Notes: generated from the sequence alone by a model not told the origin. DNA of 64,000 bases from Yoonia rosea (GCF_900156505.1 NZ_FTPR01000001.1:868001-932000), one strand, 5' to 3'. Shown: positions 27,827 through 38,083, counted from the stretch's first letter. Made by a program: numbers and translations.

Positions 27827-28903
27827 GCCGGGGGCCTCACCACCCTGCCCCAGCCGTTCCATGGTCAGCGCCATTGCGGCCTGTTGGGCCTGCGGATCAG
27901 CCAGTACCGCCAACACCGCATCGGCAATCGGTCCGGGCTGACAGGCCTCGCCGATGAATTCCGGCACGACACGGGTGTCGCTGACCAAATTCACCAAGGT
28001 CACCGTATCCACCAACAACATCCGGCTGATGATGATCCGGCTCAGCCACGCCATGTCATAGGCAATCACCATAGGCGTGCCGCTTGCTGCCAGTTCCAGT
28101 GACACTGTGCCAGAGGCCGCAAGCGCCACATCGGCACGCTTGAACCACGCGGCCTTATCCGGTGATTCCGGCGGCAGGACCGTCACGGGCGTGGCCCAGT
28201 GTTTGACCTGCGCCTGCACAAGATCATGCACACCGCGCGTTGTCGGGATCACGAAGCGCGCATCAGGCACGCACGCTGCGATTTTGGCAACCGCCTTGCC
28301 AAACCGCTCAGCCAATCGCCCGACCTCGCCTTTGCGACTGCCCGGCAGGACCAGCACGACGGTCCCCGAACCCAATGACGTCGCCTCTGCATCGGTGGCC
28401 ACGGGGTCTGCGACCACAGGATGTCCCACAAAATCGCAGTCCATGCCCGCGGCCTGCATCAAGGGTGGCTCAAAGGGGAACAGGGCCAGGACATGATCAA
28501 TATGCCGCGCCATCTTTTCCGCACGCTTCGGCCGCCATGCCCAGACCGTCGGGGCAACATAATGCACGGTGCGAATGTCGCTGCCCGCCTTCACCAGACG
28601 CGCGACGCGCAGGCAGAAATCAGGGCTGTCGATGGTAATCAGCACATCGGGTTTCGTCGCGATGATCGCTTCGGCCATCTGCCGGATTCGCGCCTTGAGC
28701 GCGCGATATTTCGGCAGGATTTCGGCAAGCCCCATGACGCTCAGTTCTTCCATGGGAAAGCGGCTTTCCAGCCCCTCGGCCTGCATCAGCGGCCCACCGA
28801 CACCGTCAAATGTCACCTCAGGGCGCAGCGTTTTGAGCCCCACCATCAGGGCCGCGCCCAGTTTGTCACCCGAGGCTTCGCCAGCGATTACAAAAACTCT
28901 CAT
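27767..28903 (-). CDS. lpxB: Lipid-A-disaccharide synthase
   Basis: A 378-residue GT19 glycosyltransferase joining UDP-2,3-diacylglucosamine and lipid X. Typical features are the N-terminus RVFVIAGEASGDKLGAALM, the segment TIDSPDFCLRVARL, HYVAPTVWAWRPKRA, and LVLPGSRKGEVGRL. It is the last gene of the envelope cluster, overlapping lpxI by 4 bases. The 3' end overlaps the convergent EamA gene by 60 bases. Confidence 0.96.
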   Translation of the reverse strand: MRVFVIAGEASGDKLGAALMVGLKTLRPEVTFDGVGGPLMQAEGLESRFPMEELSVMGLAEILPKYRALKARIRQMAEAIIATKPDVLITIDSPDFCLRVARLVKAGSDIRTVHYVAPTVWAWRPKRAEKMARHIDHVLALFPFEPPLMQAAGMDCDFVGHPVVADPVATDAEATSLGSGTVVLVLPGSRKGEVGRLAERFGKAVAKIAACVPDARFVIPTTRGVHDLVQAQVKHWATPVTVLPPESPDKAAWFKRADVALAASGTVSLELAASGTPMVIAYDMAWLSRIIISRMLLVDTVTLVNLVSDTRVVPEFIGEACQPGPIADAVLAVLADPQAQQAAMALTMERLGQGGEAPGLRAAKAVLERLDQAAIKDQ

Positions 28904-29781
28904 GCGCCCCCCTTGGGCCGCACCCAGAAGAACAGCCCTGCCGCATCAAGCGTGGCCACGACATCATCCAGTTCCAGAACCATGACGCCGCCCTGTTCGA
29001 TCACAATGCCGCTCAGGCCTGCTGCAACCGCGCCCTTGGCCGTGTGCGGCCCGATGACAGGCAAATCCGCGCGGCGGTCCTGATCGGGCTTAGGGGCCTT
29101 GAACAACAAAGCACCCCGCGCATCGGTGGGTTCACCATCTGCCCCGCTCAGCCATTCAGCCGCATCACCCAGAACCGCCCCCAGCCCGTCAACCACACCC
29201 CATAACGGATCATCGCTGGGGGCGAACCGCGCGAGCATCGCATCTGTTCCCGCTTGCCCTTCGCGCGCCAGCACACGGCCATTGCGCACCACGCAGGCTT
29301 GGCCCACATCCGCGCGCCCCATCTCGGCGATAGTCTGTTCTGCGGTCACCGCGTCCTGTCTTTGATCAATTGTCACGGGCTTGCGGCTCAGCACGCCTGC
29401 GGGCGGGAGCAGATCAGGCGCGATCTCATGTGCGGCGCGCACGACCAGCCCCGACTCTTCGAACAACGCGATGACAACGCGCAGGGCCCCGTCATCCCCC
29501 TGTGCAATCGCCTGCATGATGCGCGGCACCAACGGTTTGGTGGCCACATCAATGGCCGCAGGATCAATAGCCGGACGTTTGATGGCCCCTGCGAGGCAAA
29601 CCTCGGTCACGCCGCGGTCTACCAATGTGGTCAGAAAACTACCTAGGTGTTCAATGCGAAACGTGATCTCGGGTGTCAGCGCGGGGCGAAACCCGTCAAG
29701 CGCACAAATCAAGGGCCGCTCTGGCAGGCGCGCCACAAGCGCGGGCGGTAAATCCCCGGTTCCGGCAATCAGTGCAAGCAT
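28900..29781 (-). CDS. lpxI: UDP-2,3-diacylglucosamine pyrophosphatase LpxI
   Basis: A 293-residue protein with the LpxI family N-terminus (LALIAGTGDLPPALVARL) and C-terminal catalytic region (RRADLPVIGPHTAKGAVAAGLSGIVIE). LpxI hydrolyses UDP-2,3-diacylglucosamine to lipid X, replacing the LpxH of gammaproteobacteria. Its position between lpxA and lpxB is the standard alphaproteobacterial order and supports the call. Confidence 0.94.
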   Translation of the reverse strand: MLALIAGTGDLPPALVARLPERPLICALDGFRPALTPEITFRIEHLGSFLTTLVDRGVTEVCLAGAIKRPAIDPAAIDVATKPLVPRIMQAIAQGDDGALRVVIALFEESGLVVRAAHEIAPDLLPPAGVLSRKPVTIDQRQDAVTAEQTIAEMGRADVGQACVVRNGRVLAREGQAGTDAMLARFAPSDDPLWGVVDGLGAVLGDAAEWLSGADGEPTDARGALLFKAPKPDQDRRADLPVIGPHTAKGAVAAGLSGIVIEQGGVMVLELDDVVATLDAAGLFFWVRPKGGA

Positions 29782-30563
29782 CAGCCCGGCGTCAGGAAAT
29801 TGCGATCGGTGTCGCCCAGAATAAAGGCCACCATCTGTTGCACATAGGCGCTGTCGCTTTCATCGGCCTGCCGGTTGGCGCGATCCTGAAAGGTGCCTTC
29901 ACCGTCCCGCAGCATCTGAAAGGCGGCACGCAGTGCAGTGATATCGGCACGGCTCACGCCCTTGCGCTTCAACCCCACAAGGTTGAGCCCGTCCAGAACG
30001 CCGCGCGGCCCTTGCACCAGACCATGCGGCACCACGTCCTTGGTCACCATCGTGACGGCGCCAATGATCGCGCCCTGCCCGATGCGCACATGCTGATGCA
30101 CCCCACACAGACCGCCGATGATCACGTCATCCTCGATAATGCAGTGGCCTGCCACGGCGGAAGAATTCACCACAATCACACGGTCGCCGACCTGCGCGTC
30201 ATGGGCGATATGACAGCCTGCCATAAACAAGCCGTCATCGCCCACCCGCGTCTCGCCCCCGCCGTTCGCGGTGCCGGTGTTCATTGTGACATGTTCGCGG
30301 ATACGGTTGCGGGCACCAATGCGCAGGCGGGTCTTTTCGCCATCGAATTTCAAATCCTGTGGGATTTCGCCGATCACGGCGAAAGAAAACACCACCGTAT
30401 CATCGCCAATATGGGTGTCGCCATCAACCACAACATGGCTTTTGAGCGTCACACGGTCGCCCAGCACCACGTCCTTACCGATCACGCAAAACGGGCCGAT
30501 CACGCAATCCGCGCCGATCTGCGCACCATCGGCGATCACAGCAGAGGGGTGAATATCTGCCAT
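29781..30563 (-). CDS. lpxA: Acyl-ACP:UDP-GlcNAc O-acyltransferase LpxA
   Basis: A 260-residue left-handed beta-helix enzyme built of hexapeptide repeats (for example IHPSAVIADGAQIGADCVIG), with the catalytic His region GCHIAHDAQVGD and the C-terminal helical domain. It starts lipid A synthesis by acylating UDP-GlcNAc. ATG 30563 overlaps the fabZ stop; the longer open frame to 30647 is inside fabZ and not used. Confidence 0.96.
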   Translation of the reverse strand: MADIHPSAVIADGAQIGADCVIGPFCVIGKDVVLGDRVTLKSHVVVDGDTHIGDDTVVFSFAVIGEIPQDLKFDGEKTRLRIGARNRIREHVTMNTGTANGGGETRVGDDGLFMAGCHIAHDAQVGDRVIVVNSSAVAGHCIIEDDVIIGGLCGVHQHVRIGQGAIIGAVTMVTKDVVPHGLVQGPRGVLDGLNLVGLKRKGVSRADITALRAAFQMLRDGEGTFQDRANRQADESDSAYVQQMVAFILGDTDRNFLTPG

Positions 30564-31024
30564 CAAGCTTGCATATCCATCATTGCGGTAAACTCGGCCT
30601 CGGCGGCCATTTCGCCATCTACCGTTGCCACACCGCGGAAGCGCCAAACCTTGCCACCCGGTTTGCCCCGTGTGGTTTCAACGTGCATTTCAAGCACATC
30701 GCCAGGCACGACCTTGCGGCGGAATTTGCACCCATCAATTGCCATGAAATAGACCAGCAGATTGCCATCGGTCAGGCCCAGGGATGCACCTACCATCACG
30801 GCGGTTGTCTGTGCCATCGCCTCGACAATCGTCACGCCGGGCATAATGGGGTTGCCGGGAAAATGGCCCTGAAAATGCGGCTCGTTCATGGTGACGTTCT
30901 TGATGCCAACGGCAGATGTGGTGCCGTTGATGCTATGCACCTTGTCCACCAGCAGGAACGGATAGCGATGCGGCAGGATTTTCTGGATCAGCTGGATATC
31001 GGCGGTGGTGACAGCTTCGCTCAT
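30563..31024 (-). CDS. fabZ: 3-hydroxyacyl-ACP dehydratase FabZ
   Basis: A 153-residue hot-dog fold enzyme. It has [17 protein letters not shown] (catalytic His), [24 protein letters not shown] (catalytic Glu) as in all FabZ. It removes water from 3-hydroxyacyl-ACP and so competes with LpxA and LpxD for hydroxyacyl-ACP, which explains the neighbourhood. Preceded by ompH with an 88-base spacer. Confidence 0.96.
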   Translation of the reverse strand: MSEAVTTADIQLIQKILPHRYPFLLVDKVHSINGTTSAVGIKNVTMNEPHFQGHFPGNPIMPGVTIVEAMAQTTAVMVGASLGLTDGNLLVYFMAIDGCKFRRKVVPGDVLEMHVETTRGKPGGKVWRFRGVATVDGEMAAEAEFTAMMDMQA

Positions 31025-31112
31025 GCGGGGCGGCTCCTCTTATTGTTTGTGGCGCGCCATGGCCGCCGTTTGGACATGACTACCAAGCCGCGACAAGCGC
31101 GGCAAGCATCGG

Positions 31113-31634
31113 CTACTCTTCACCGTTGCCCAATTCTGCATCAATCCGCACGATGGCATCATCGGTGATATTCGCCGCGCGCACGGACAGGACCACATTG
31201 CGCTGCTCCAACACAAGAATGGCCCCGCGTTCGAGCATCAGGTTCGCCACGATCCCCTGCACACGTTGCTCGAACCGCGCGCGCGCTTCGGCGGTGGCAA
31301 CCTGCAATTCGACGTTCTTGGCATCCCGCACGCGGCGCACATCCTGCACCTTGCGGTCAAAGGCCTCGGCCTCGGCGCGAAACGCCTCTGGCGTCATTTC
31401 GGGGCGGCGGATCGTCAGGCTGCGCTCTTCAAGCGTCAGCGATTCAACAATGCGGTCATTCTCGGCCTGCAGCGCGGCCGCCTGTTCGGCCAACTCGGCT
31501 GTCAGCCGTTGGCCGTAAAGCGTTTCGATAAACAAGCGATCACTGTCCACAATCAGCACCGGAGGTGAGGATTGCTGGGCTGATGCCGGCAGCACCAGTA
31601 TCAGCCAAACAATTATCGCGCGCAGCATACCCAT
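31113..31634 (-). CDS. OmpH/Skp family periplasmic chaperone
   Basis: A 173-residue protein: signal peptide (MLRAIIVWLILVLPASAQQ), then a charged helical region rich in Glu, Arg and Ala (about residues 45-130) that would form the coiled-coil tentacles of Skp. Skp-type proteins hold unfolded outer membrane proteins during transit. Its ATG overlaps the stop of bamA, the usual pairing. Confidence 0.88.
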   Translation of the reverse strand: MGMLRAIIVWLILVLPASAQQSSPPVLIVDSDRLFIETLYGQRLTAELAEQAAALQAENDRIVESLTLEERSLTIRRPEMTPEAFRAEAEAFDRKVQDVRRVRDAKNVELQVATAEARARFEQRVQGIVANLMLERGAILVLEQRNVVLSVRAANITDDAIVRIDAELGNGEE

Positions 31635-33940
31635 CAGAAGCTTGTCGAGATCGTCACATCAAAGTTACGTGTCTTGTCGAAGTCCTGCACATCAAGCGGT
31701 TCGGTAAAGTTGAACCGCAGCGGGCCAATCGGAGTGTCCCAGAAGATCGATAAGCCAATAACGGACCGCGCAATCGGGTCGTTTGACAAAATAGCGGAAT
31801 CGTCTGCGACACCCACATCCCAGACCGCGCCGTAGTCGATAAAGGCACCTCCCGTAACACCGTATTCGCTTGGCAGACCAAGCGGGAATTCGGCCTCGAG
31901 CGTCAGAACAGAGAAAGCGTTCCCGCCCAAAGCATCATCAGTGTTCTCATCGCGCGGACCGATACCACCCGCCTCAAAACCGCGCATCAGGCGGCTGCCA
32001 AGGAAGAAGCGGTCTGTGACACGGCTGCTGCCCTCCTGATAGTTCAGAACGCCACCCTGCACTGACGCACGCAAAGAGACTTCCTCGTTCAGGATCGCCG
32101 TTTCAGCACCGGCAAAGGCGGTTGTCTTGATGAACTGGGTGTCGCCAAAGCCGAATTCCTGACCGAAGCGCAAAACATACCCCGTCGTCGGGTTCACACC
32201 CGTCCGGCGGCTGTCATAGCTGTAATTATACCCGATCGCATTGGTCCAGACACCACCTGCGTCTTCTTCGGCTTGGATAATGGGGCTGGCATCGTCTGAA
32301 ACATCGGCCAGATCGGTATATTCAAGCGCGTAGAAAACAGACAAACGCCCCGTTTCACTCAGAGGGAAGCTGATCGCAGGCGACATCCGCAATGTTTCGG
32401 TATCATAAAGCGCGTTTTCGTTGTCTGTGGTCCCGTAGCTCAGGTCAAATGACCCCCGCAAATCACGCCCCAAAAGCTGCGGTTCGGTAAATCCGAACCC
32501 AAAGCTGCGGTTGGTTTCGGCGGTCGAGAAGTCAAAGTTCAACCGCTGCCCACGGCCCTGAAAATTGCTTTGGCGGTATGATGCCAACAGGCTGACGCCA
32601 TTGTCCGTACTAAAGTTGGTACCGAACGACAGTGTCCCTGTGGGCCCTTCGGTGACATTCACGTCAACGACACGCTGGCTTGGGCTGGAACCGGGACGCG
32701 TGTTGACACTGACATCCGCAAAAAAGCCAAGCGCACGGATGCGTTGCGCACTTTCCTGAATTTCACGGCTGTTCAGCGGGTCGCCCTCGACCGAACGGAA
32801 CTGGTTGCGGATCACGCGGTCGAGCGTTGTTCCGTTCCCTTCAATGTCGATGCGTTCGATAAAGACGCGTTCACCCGACACCAGTACATAATTCACATCA
32901 ATCGTCAGATCGCGCGGATTGCGCGACATACGCGGTTCGACCGTGACAAAGTTGAGCCCACGCGCTGCAGCTTCGCGTTCGATCCGGGCGATGTCTGAAT
33001 CAATCGGCACAGGCGAGTAGGTCGCGCCCGACCGGACATTGATCAAATCAGCGAAATCAGCCGCATTCACACCGCTAATTTCACTGGAAAGCGACGTCGT
33101 GCCAAAACTGAACTGCTGTCCTTCGCGAATATTGTATGTGACCAGAAAGGCATCACGCTCACGCGTCAACGACACGTCAATATTCTGCAAAACAAAGTCG
33201 ACATAACCACGCGAGCGATAGAAATCGGTCAATGCTTCGCGATCTTGTGCCAGGCGCTCGGGCGAGTAGGTATCACGCCCGACCAAAATCCGGAAAAAAC
33301 CCGCCTGTTTGGTTTCCAGCACGCGGCGCAAGCGCCCCTCTGAATAGGTTCTGTTGCCCAGAAAAGAGATCCGTTCAATTTCGGTCACGGCTGACTCGAC
33401 CACCTCGAACACCAAATCAACGCGGTTGTCGGATTGCGGAATGATGCGCGGGGTAACGGATGCATTGATACGGCCACGGCGGGCATAGGCCTCGGTGATT
33501 GCGGCGGTATCGGCTTCGGCCTGAGCTGGCGTAAAGACACGCCGTGGTTGGGATTGCACCAGTGACAGAAGTTCCTCGTCACGCAGGCGGTTGTTTCCCT
33601 CGATATTGATGCGATTGATCGTCGGATACTCGACCACACGGATCAACAGACGGTTTCCCTGCGGGATGAGGTCGACACTCTCGAAAAGGCCGGAGGCGCG
33701 GATGTTCTGCCCTGCTGCGTTCAGATCGGCCGTCGAGATACCGGCGCCCGGCGTTAAACCACCAAATGTCAGGATCGTTCCATCGGCCACCCGCAAGTTG
33801 CCCTCGATCTCAAAGCTGCTGAAAGCAAAACTCTGCGCATTTACAGCACCGGAGGCAAAAACCACGATACAAAGCGCCATCCAAAGTGATCGCATCTTCG
33901 CAAAACCCTGCGCCAGAAAGCGCCCCACATTTGTCTTCAT
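31634..33940 (-). CDS. bamA: Outer membrane protein assembly factor BamA
   Basis: A 768-residue protein: signal peptide ending GAVNAQSF, five POTRA domains, and a C-terminal beta barrel with the conserved VRGFE-like motif (LMRGFEAGGIGPRD) and final strand RNFDVTISTSF. It is the central insertase for outer membrane proteins. ATG 33940 is chosen from several in-frame starts (33988, 33940, 33895); the signal peptide is present with any of them. It follows rseP with a 105-base spacer. Confidence 0.95.
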   Translation of the reverse strand: MKTNVGRFLAQGFAKMRSLWMALCIVVFASGAVNAQSFAFSSFEIEGNLRVADGTILTFGGLTPGAGISTADLNAAGQNIRASGLFESVDLIPQGNRLLIRVVEYPTINRINIEGNNRLRDEELLSLVQSQPRRVFTPAQAEADTAAITEAYARRGRINASVTPRIIPQSDNRVDLVFEVVESAVTEIERISFLGNRTYSEGRLRRVLETKQAGFFRILVGRDTYSPERLAQDREALTDFYRSRGYVDFVLQNIDVSLTRERDAFLVTYNIREGQQFSFGTTSLSSEISGVNAADFADLINVRSGATYSPVPIDSDIARIEREAAARGLNFVTVEPRMSRNPRDLTIDVNYVLVSGERVFIERIDIEGNGTTLDRVIRNQFRSVEGDPLNSREIQESAQRIRALGFFADVSVNTRPGSSPSQRVVDVNVTEGPTGTLSFGTNFSTDNGVSLLASYRQSNFQGRGQRLNFDFSTAETNRSFGFGFTEPQLLGRDLRGSFDLSYGTTDNENALYDTETLRMSPAISFPLSETGRLSVFYALEYTDLADVSDDASPIIQAEEDAGGVWTNAIGYNYSYDSRRTGVNPTTGYVLRFGQEFGFGDTQFIKTTAFAGAETAILNEEVSLRASVQGGVLNYQEGSSRVTDRFFLGSRLMRGFEAGGIGPRDENTDDALGGNAFSVLTLEAEFPLGLPSEYGVTGGAFIDYGAVWDVGVADDSAILSNDPIARSVIGLSIFWDTPIGPLRFNFTEPLDVQDFDKTRNFDVTISTSF

Positions 33941-34045
33941 AACGACCGCCCGTACCCAGATTATTCTTACCGTTTTGAGTAGCGACAATATGCGGGGATG
34001 TCAAAACGCCAGCGCAACTGATTTGCACGAAAAACAGCGGCTGTT

Positions 34046-35380
34046 TTACGGGCAGAGGATCGTGTCGTTGAGAATGGTGAACATCATCAGCGTGAGGATC
34101 AGAGACAATCCAACAAACATAAAGACTTGGACCGCACGATCACTGGGCTTGCGCCGCGTAACGGCTTCATAGGCATAAAACACAAGGTGCCCGCCATCCA
34201 GCACAGGGATCGGGAAAAGGTTGATCAGGCCCACCGCGGCGGACAGCGCACCGATGAACCAGATAAAGCTCTGCGCGCCCTGCTCGGCCATGGAACCACT
34301 TGTTTCGGCGATGCCCACAGGGCCAGAGAGGTTACACGTCGAAATCTTGCCAAACAGAATGTGCTGCATCGCCGAAAGCGATGTTGTGGTTGTGTCCCAC
34401 AGTCCCTGCGCACCAAGACTGATCGCGGTAAAGAGCCCCACGCTTTCGGTCTTTTCCTCAAAGAAGATCGTGCCGCTGATCCCGATCAGCCAGCGTGTCT
34501 CAAACCCACCCTCAGGGTTCGGCAAATCCACGCGACGCGGCGCAATTGTTTTCTCCAGCGTTTCGCCATCCCGCCAGATCGTAAAGACCAAAGGCGCGCC
34601 ATCTGCCTCCAGTACGACCGCCTGCACCTGTGAGAATGCAAAAACCGGGTCCCCGTTGATTGCCGTGATCACATCGTCAACCTTGATATCGGCATCATCC
34701 GCTGCCGAACGTGGGCTGACGCTCGACACCGCCGCAGGGAAGAAATACGGGCCTTCCACCGTCATCTGGCTCCCGTCACGCAGGACTGTATAGTCCAGAC
34801 GCTCGCGCAGAGGCACAAGATCGGACATCACCGCCGTCCGTTCAGGATCATTGAACATGACACCCTCGACGGAAAGCACCTGATCGCCCGCACGCAGATC
34901 GCTGGCATAGCTGGGCGGAAACGGGCGCATTTCGCCAAACGTCAGCGGATCGGTGGAACGGCCCTGAAACATGATCGAGCCCGCGAAAATCGCAATTGCC
35001 AACACAAAGTTGAACACAGGCCCTGCCGCCACCGTTGCGGTGCGCGCCCAAAGCGGTGCACCCAGCATGGTGCGGCGCAGATCAGCCTCGGACACCTGCC
35101 CGTCGCTGCCCACACTGGCCGCATTTGCGTCACCCAGAAATTTTACGAAACCGCCCAAAGGCAGTGCTGCAATCTGCCATGTCGTGCCGTGTTTATCGAC
35201 GCGCCGAAAGATCACCGGACCAAATCCCAGTGAGAACACCTCAGCGTGGATACCGCACCAGCGCCCGACGATGTAATGCCCGTATTCATGGATCGCCACG
35301 ATCACCGACAGCGCCACGACGAAGGCGATGATCATAAAAGCGAAGTTGCCGAACATCGGCACAAACTGCATCAGGTCCAA
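34046..35380 (-). CDS. rseP: RIP metalloprotease RseP
   Basis: A 444-residue site-2 protease: zinc site VAIHEYGHYIVG in the first membrane helix, a periplasmic PDZ region (DIKVDDVITAINGDPV), and the second metal-binding helix LINLFPIPVLDGGHLVFY. It cleaves anti-sigma factors and leftover signal peptides within the membrane. The start is either TTG 35380, which has GGGATAAG at good distance, or ATG 35371. It is 5 bases from the dxr stop. Confidence 0.94.
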   Translation of the reverse strand: MDLMQFVPMFGNFAFMIIAFVVALSVIVAIHEYGHYIVGRWCGIHAEVFSLGFGPVIFRRVDKHGTTWQIAALPLGGFVKFLGDANAASVGSDGQVSEADLRRTMLGAPLWARTATVAAGPVFNFVLAIAIFAGSIMFQGRSTDPLTFGEMRPFPPSYASDLRAGDQVLSVEGVMFNDPERTAVMSDLVPLRERLDYTVLRDGSQMTVEGPYFFPAAVSSVSPRSAADDADIKVDDVITAINGDPVFAFSQVQAVVLEADGAPLVFTIWRDGETLEKTIAPRRVDLPNPEGGFETRWLIGISGTIFFEEKTESVGLFTAISLGAQGLWDTTTTSLSAMQHILFGKISTCNLSGPVGIAETSGSMAEQGAQSFIWFIGALSAAVGLINLFPIPVLDGGHLVFYAYEAVTRRKPSDRAVQVFMFVGLSLILTLMMFTILNDTILCP

Positions 35381-35385
35381 AGGTC

Positions 35386-36555
35386 TTATCCCAGTCGGCT
35401 AAAGGTTTCGGCGGCATAGATCCGCGCCAGTCGGTCGGTCTCTAGCACGTTATCTAGGGTAATTGCCGCATTTTGCAGCCCATTTCCCGATGACATTTTG
35501 TCAAGCGTGCGCGAAACGACCTCTGACATGTCCAGAAATCCTATGTCACCTGCAATAAATCCGTCCAGCGCGCGCTCTTTGGCCGCGTTGAAGACCGCAC
35601 CGGACAGACCACCCTGCTCCATCACGCGCGTCGCGATGGCCAATGCGGGATAGCGTGCCGGATCTGGTGCTTCGAATGTCAGGCTGCCGATCTTGGCCAG
35701 ATCAAGCCGTTCGACAGGCAGCGCGCGCCGTTCGGGCCAATGCAGCGCATAACCGATGGCATGGCGCATATCGGGCGGACCGACATGGGCCATCAGCGCC
35801 CCGTCGTTAAAGCCCACCAGCGCGTGGATCAGGCTTTCGCGGTGCACCAGCACCTCGATCATATCGGGCGTGACCTTGAAAAACTCTTTCGTTTCAATCA
35901 GCTCCATCGCCTTGTTGAACATTGACGCGCTATCAATGGTAATCCGCTGCCCCATGTCCCAGTTGGGATGGCTTGAGGCCTCGACCAGTGTCGCGGTGGC
36001 AAGTTTTTCGATGGGCCAGTCCCGGAACGCGCCGCCGCTTGCGGTGATAATGACCCGCTCGACAGCCGCCATATGTTCACCCACCAGCGCCTGAAACACT
36101 GCTGAATGTTCACTGTCCACAGGTAGTACGGTCGCGCCATGCGCCTTGGCGCGGCCCATCAAGAGCGGCCCCGCGGTGACCAGAGATTCCTTGTTTGCAA
36201 GCGCGAGCGTCGTGCCGTGGGCCAAAGCCTCTAACCCCGGCACCAGCCCCGCCGCACCGACAATCGCCGAAAGCGCCCAATCAACGGGCCGCGCCGCGGC
36301 TTGCGCAATCGCATCCGGTCCCGCCGCGACCTCGACATCTGTGTCGGCCAGCAAGTCCTTCAGTTCGTTGTAACATTCAGGATAACATGTCACCGCCAGA
36401 TCGGCGCGCAGATGCCGTGCATCCGCTGCAAGCTGCGCAATATTGCGCCCGCCCGTCAATGCCACGACATCATAGGCATCTACATCACGCGCCACCAGAT
36501 CAAGCGCATTCTGCCCGATTGACCCTGTCGCGCCGAAAACCGAAATCCGCCTCAC
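35386..36555 (-). CDS. dxr: 1-deoxy-D-xylulose-5-phosphate reductoisomerase
   Basis: A 389-residue NADPH enzyme making MEP. N-terminal Rossmann motif ISVFGATGSIGQNALDL, metal and substrate segments VDSEHSAVFQAL and TASGGAFRDWP, and the C-terminal helix bundle. The start codon is GTG, overlapping the stop of cdsA by 4 bases. IspDF, which acts next in the pathway, is encoded at 11239-12387. Confidence 0.96.
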   Translation of the reverse strand: MRRISVFGATGSIGQNALDLVARDVDAYDVVALTGGRNIAQLAADARHLRADLAVTCYPECYNELKDLLADTDVEVAAGPDAIAQAAARPVDWALSAIVGAAGLVPGLEALAHGTTLALANKESLVTAGPLLMGRAKAHGATVLPVDSEHSAVFQALVGEHMAAVERVIITASGGAFRDWPIEKLATATLVEASSHPNWDMGQRITIDSASMFNKAMELIETKEFFKVTPDMIEVLVHRESLIHALVGFNDGALMAHVGPPDMRHAIGYALHWPERRALPVERLDLAKIGSLTFEAPDPARYPALAIATRVMEQGGLSGAVFNAAKERALDGFIAGDIGFLDMSEVVSRTLDKMSSGNGLQNAAITLDNVLETDRLARIYAAETFSRLG

Positions 36556-37355
36556 CAGACGACCCCTGGCACATCAAAGATAACTGCAAGGACAAGCAGG
36601 AACAGCGACGCCCCCAAAAGCGCATCGAAGCGGTCAAACAACCCGCCATGACCGGGGATCAGTGTCGAGCTGTCTTTCACGCCCATCCGGCGTTTCAGCG
36701 CACTCTCCGCGATATCGCCCATCTGTCCGGCAAAGCTGAGCAGCATCGAAAACAGGACAATCAAAAGCCCCGCATTGGTGAAAAGCGAAAAGATCCACCC
36801 CACCAGACCGGCACCGAGCCATCCCGCAACAGTCCCGCTCCACGTCTTCTTGGGGCTGATCCGGGGCCAGAACTTGGGCCCACCCAGCGATTTACCTGCA
36901 AAATACCCGAAAATATCGGTGACGATCACGACCGACATCAGCCACAACAGCCACGTGAATCCGAAATCCGACCGGAAATGCACAAGGCCCCAACCTGCAA
37001 GCTGAATCCCCAAAGCAAAGAAAAAGAACGTCTTGGTCTCGGCCTTGAGTTGCGTGATCCCGATCAGTGGAACCACCAGAAACAAGAGCATGCCCCACGC
37101 TGATCCTTCCGCCAACTGCCCTGACATCACCGAGGCAACCAAGGCCGCCATCAACATGCCTTTGGTCGGTTCGCTGGGCCGGATCATCATCCACAGTTCC
37201 CACACCATGACCGCTGTGACGAACACAACAAGCATCTGGAACCAGACACCGCCCAGTATGACACCAAAGGCGCCGATCACGACCATCGCCGCACTTGAAG
37301 TGAGGCGAACGGTCAGATCATCCCATTTTGCGGGCGGAGGCACGGCATTCGTCAT
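36552..37355 (-). CDS. cdsA: Phosphatidate cytidylyltransferase
   Basis: A 267-residue membrane protein with about eight helices and the CdsA signature near the C-terminus (KDSSTLIPGHGGLFDRFDAL). It makes CDP-diacylglycerol for phospholipid synthesis. Its start overlaps the uppS stop; the order uppS-cdsA-dxr-rseP-bamA is widely conserved. Confidence 0.95.
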   Translation of the reverse strand: MTNAVPPPAKWDDLTVRLTSSAAMVVIGAFGVILGGVWFQMLVVFVTAVMVWELWMMIRPSEPTKGMLMAALVASVMSGQLAEGSAWGMLLFLVVPLIGITQLKAETKTFFFFALGIQLAGWGLVHFRSDFGFTWLLWLMSVVIVTDIFGYFAGKSLGGPKFWPRISPKKTWSGTVAGWLGAGLVGWIFSLFTNAGLLIVLFSMLLSFAGQMGDIAESALKRRMGVKDSSTLIPGHGGLFDRFDALLGASLFLLVLAVIFDVPGVVW

Positions 37356-38083
37356 TCGCAGGCTCGGATCGCCCCGAAACGCCTGTCCCGCTTGCCATAG
37401 TCGTGCAGGACGCGGGCGAACTCCTCTGCCGTGAAATCCGGCCAGAGCGTGTCAACAAATTCATATTCGGCATAAGCCGATTGCCAGAGCAGGAAATTCG
37501 AAATCCGCGCTTCCCCGCTGGTGCGGATCACCAGATCGGGATCTGGCAGAACATGCGTATCAAGGAACCGCGCAAGCGTTTCGGCATCCACGTCCTCATG
37601 GGTCAAACGGCCCTGCTCGATCTCATAGGCAAGCCGCTTGGCGGCCCGTGTCACCTCATCGCGGCTCCCGTAGTTCAGCGCAACAGTCAGATGTACACGA
37701 TCATTCCCCGCCGTACGCAGTTCCAGATCATCCATCAACGACACCAGCTTGTCATCAAGCCGCACGCGGTCACCGATAAAGCGCACACAGACACCGTTGT
37801 CAAAAAGCTCCTGCGCTTCACGTTCAAGGTAGCGGCGGAAGAGGCTCATCAGGCCGGCAACTTCGGTCTGGGTGCGTTTCCAGTTCTCGGTCGAGAACGC
37901 AAATATCGTCAGATACTTGACCCCAAGATCAGGACAGGCCTCAAGGATTTCGCGCACCTTGCGTGCACCCGCATGATGGCCAAACAGACGGGGACGCCCG
38001 CGCTTTTGTGCCCAACGCCCGTTGCCATCCATGATGATCGCGACATGGGCGGGGGATGATTTGGCGTCTGCGTCCTTGGGCAT
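37352..38083 (-). CDS. uppS: Undecaprenyl diphosphate synthase
   Basis: A 243-residue cis-prenyltransferase: IIMDGNGRWAQKRGRPR with the catalytic Asp, FAFSTENWKR, and the C-terminal DLVIRTSGEARISNFLLWQSAYAE pattern are present. It makes the C55 lipid carrier used for peptidoglycan and lipopolysaccharide. It follows frr by 30 bases. Confidence 0.96.
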   Translation of the reverse strand: MPKDADAKSSPAHVAIIMDGNGRWAQKRGRPRLFGHHAGARKVREILEACPDLGVKYLTIFAFSTENWKRTQTEVAGLMSLFRRYLEREAQELFDNGVCVRFIGDRVRLDDKLVSLMDDLELRTAGNDRVHLTVALNYGSRDEVTRAAKRLAYEIEQGRLTHEDVDAETLARFLDTHVLPDPDLVIRTSGEARISNFLLWQSAYAEYEFVDTLWPDFTAEEFARVLHDYGKRDRRFGAIRACE

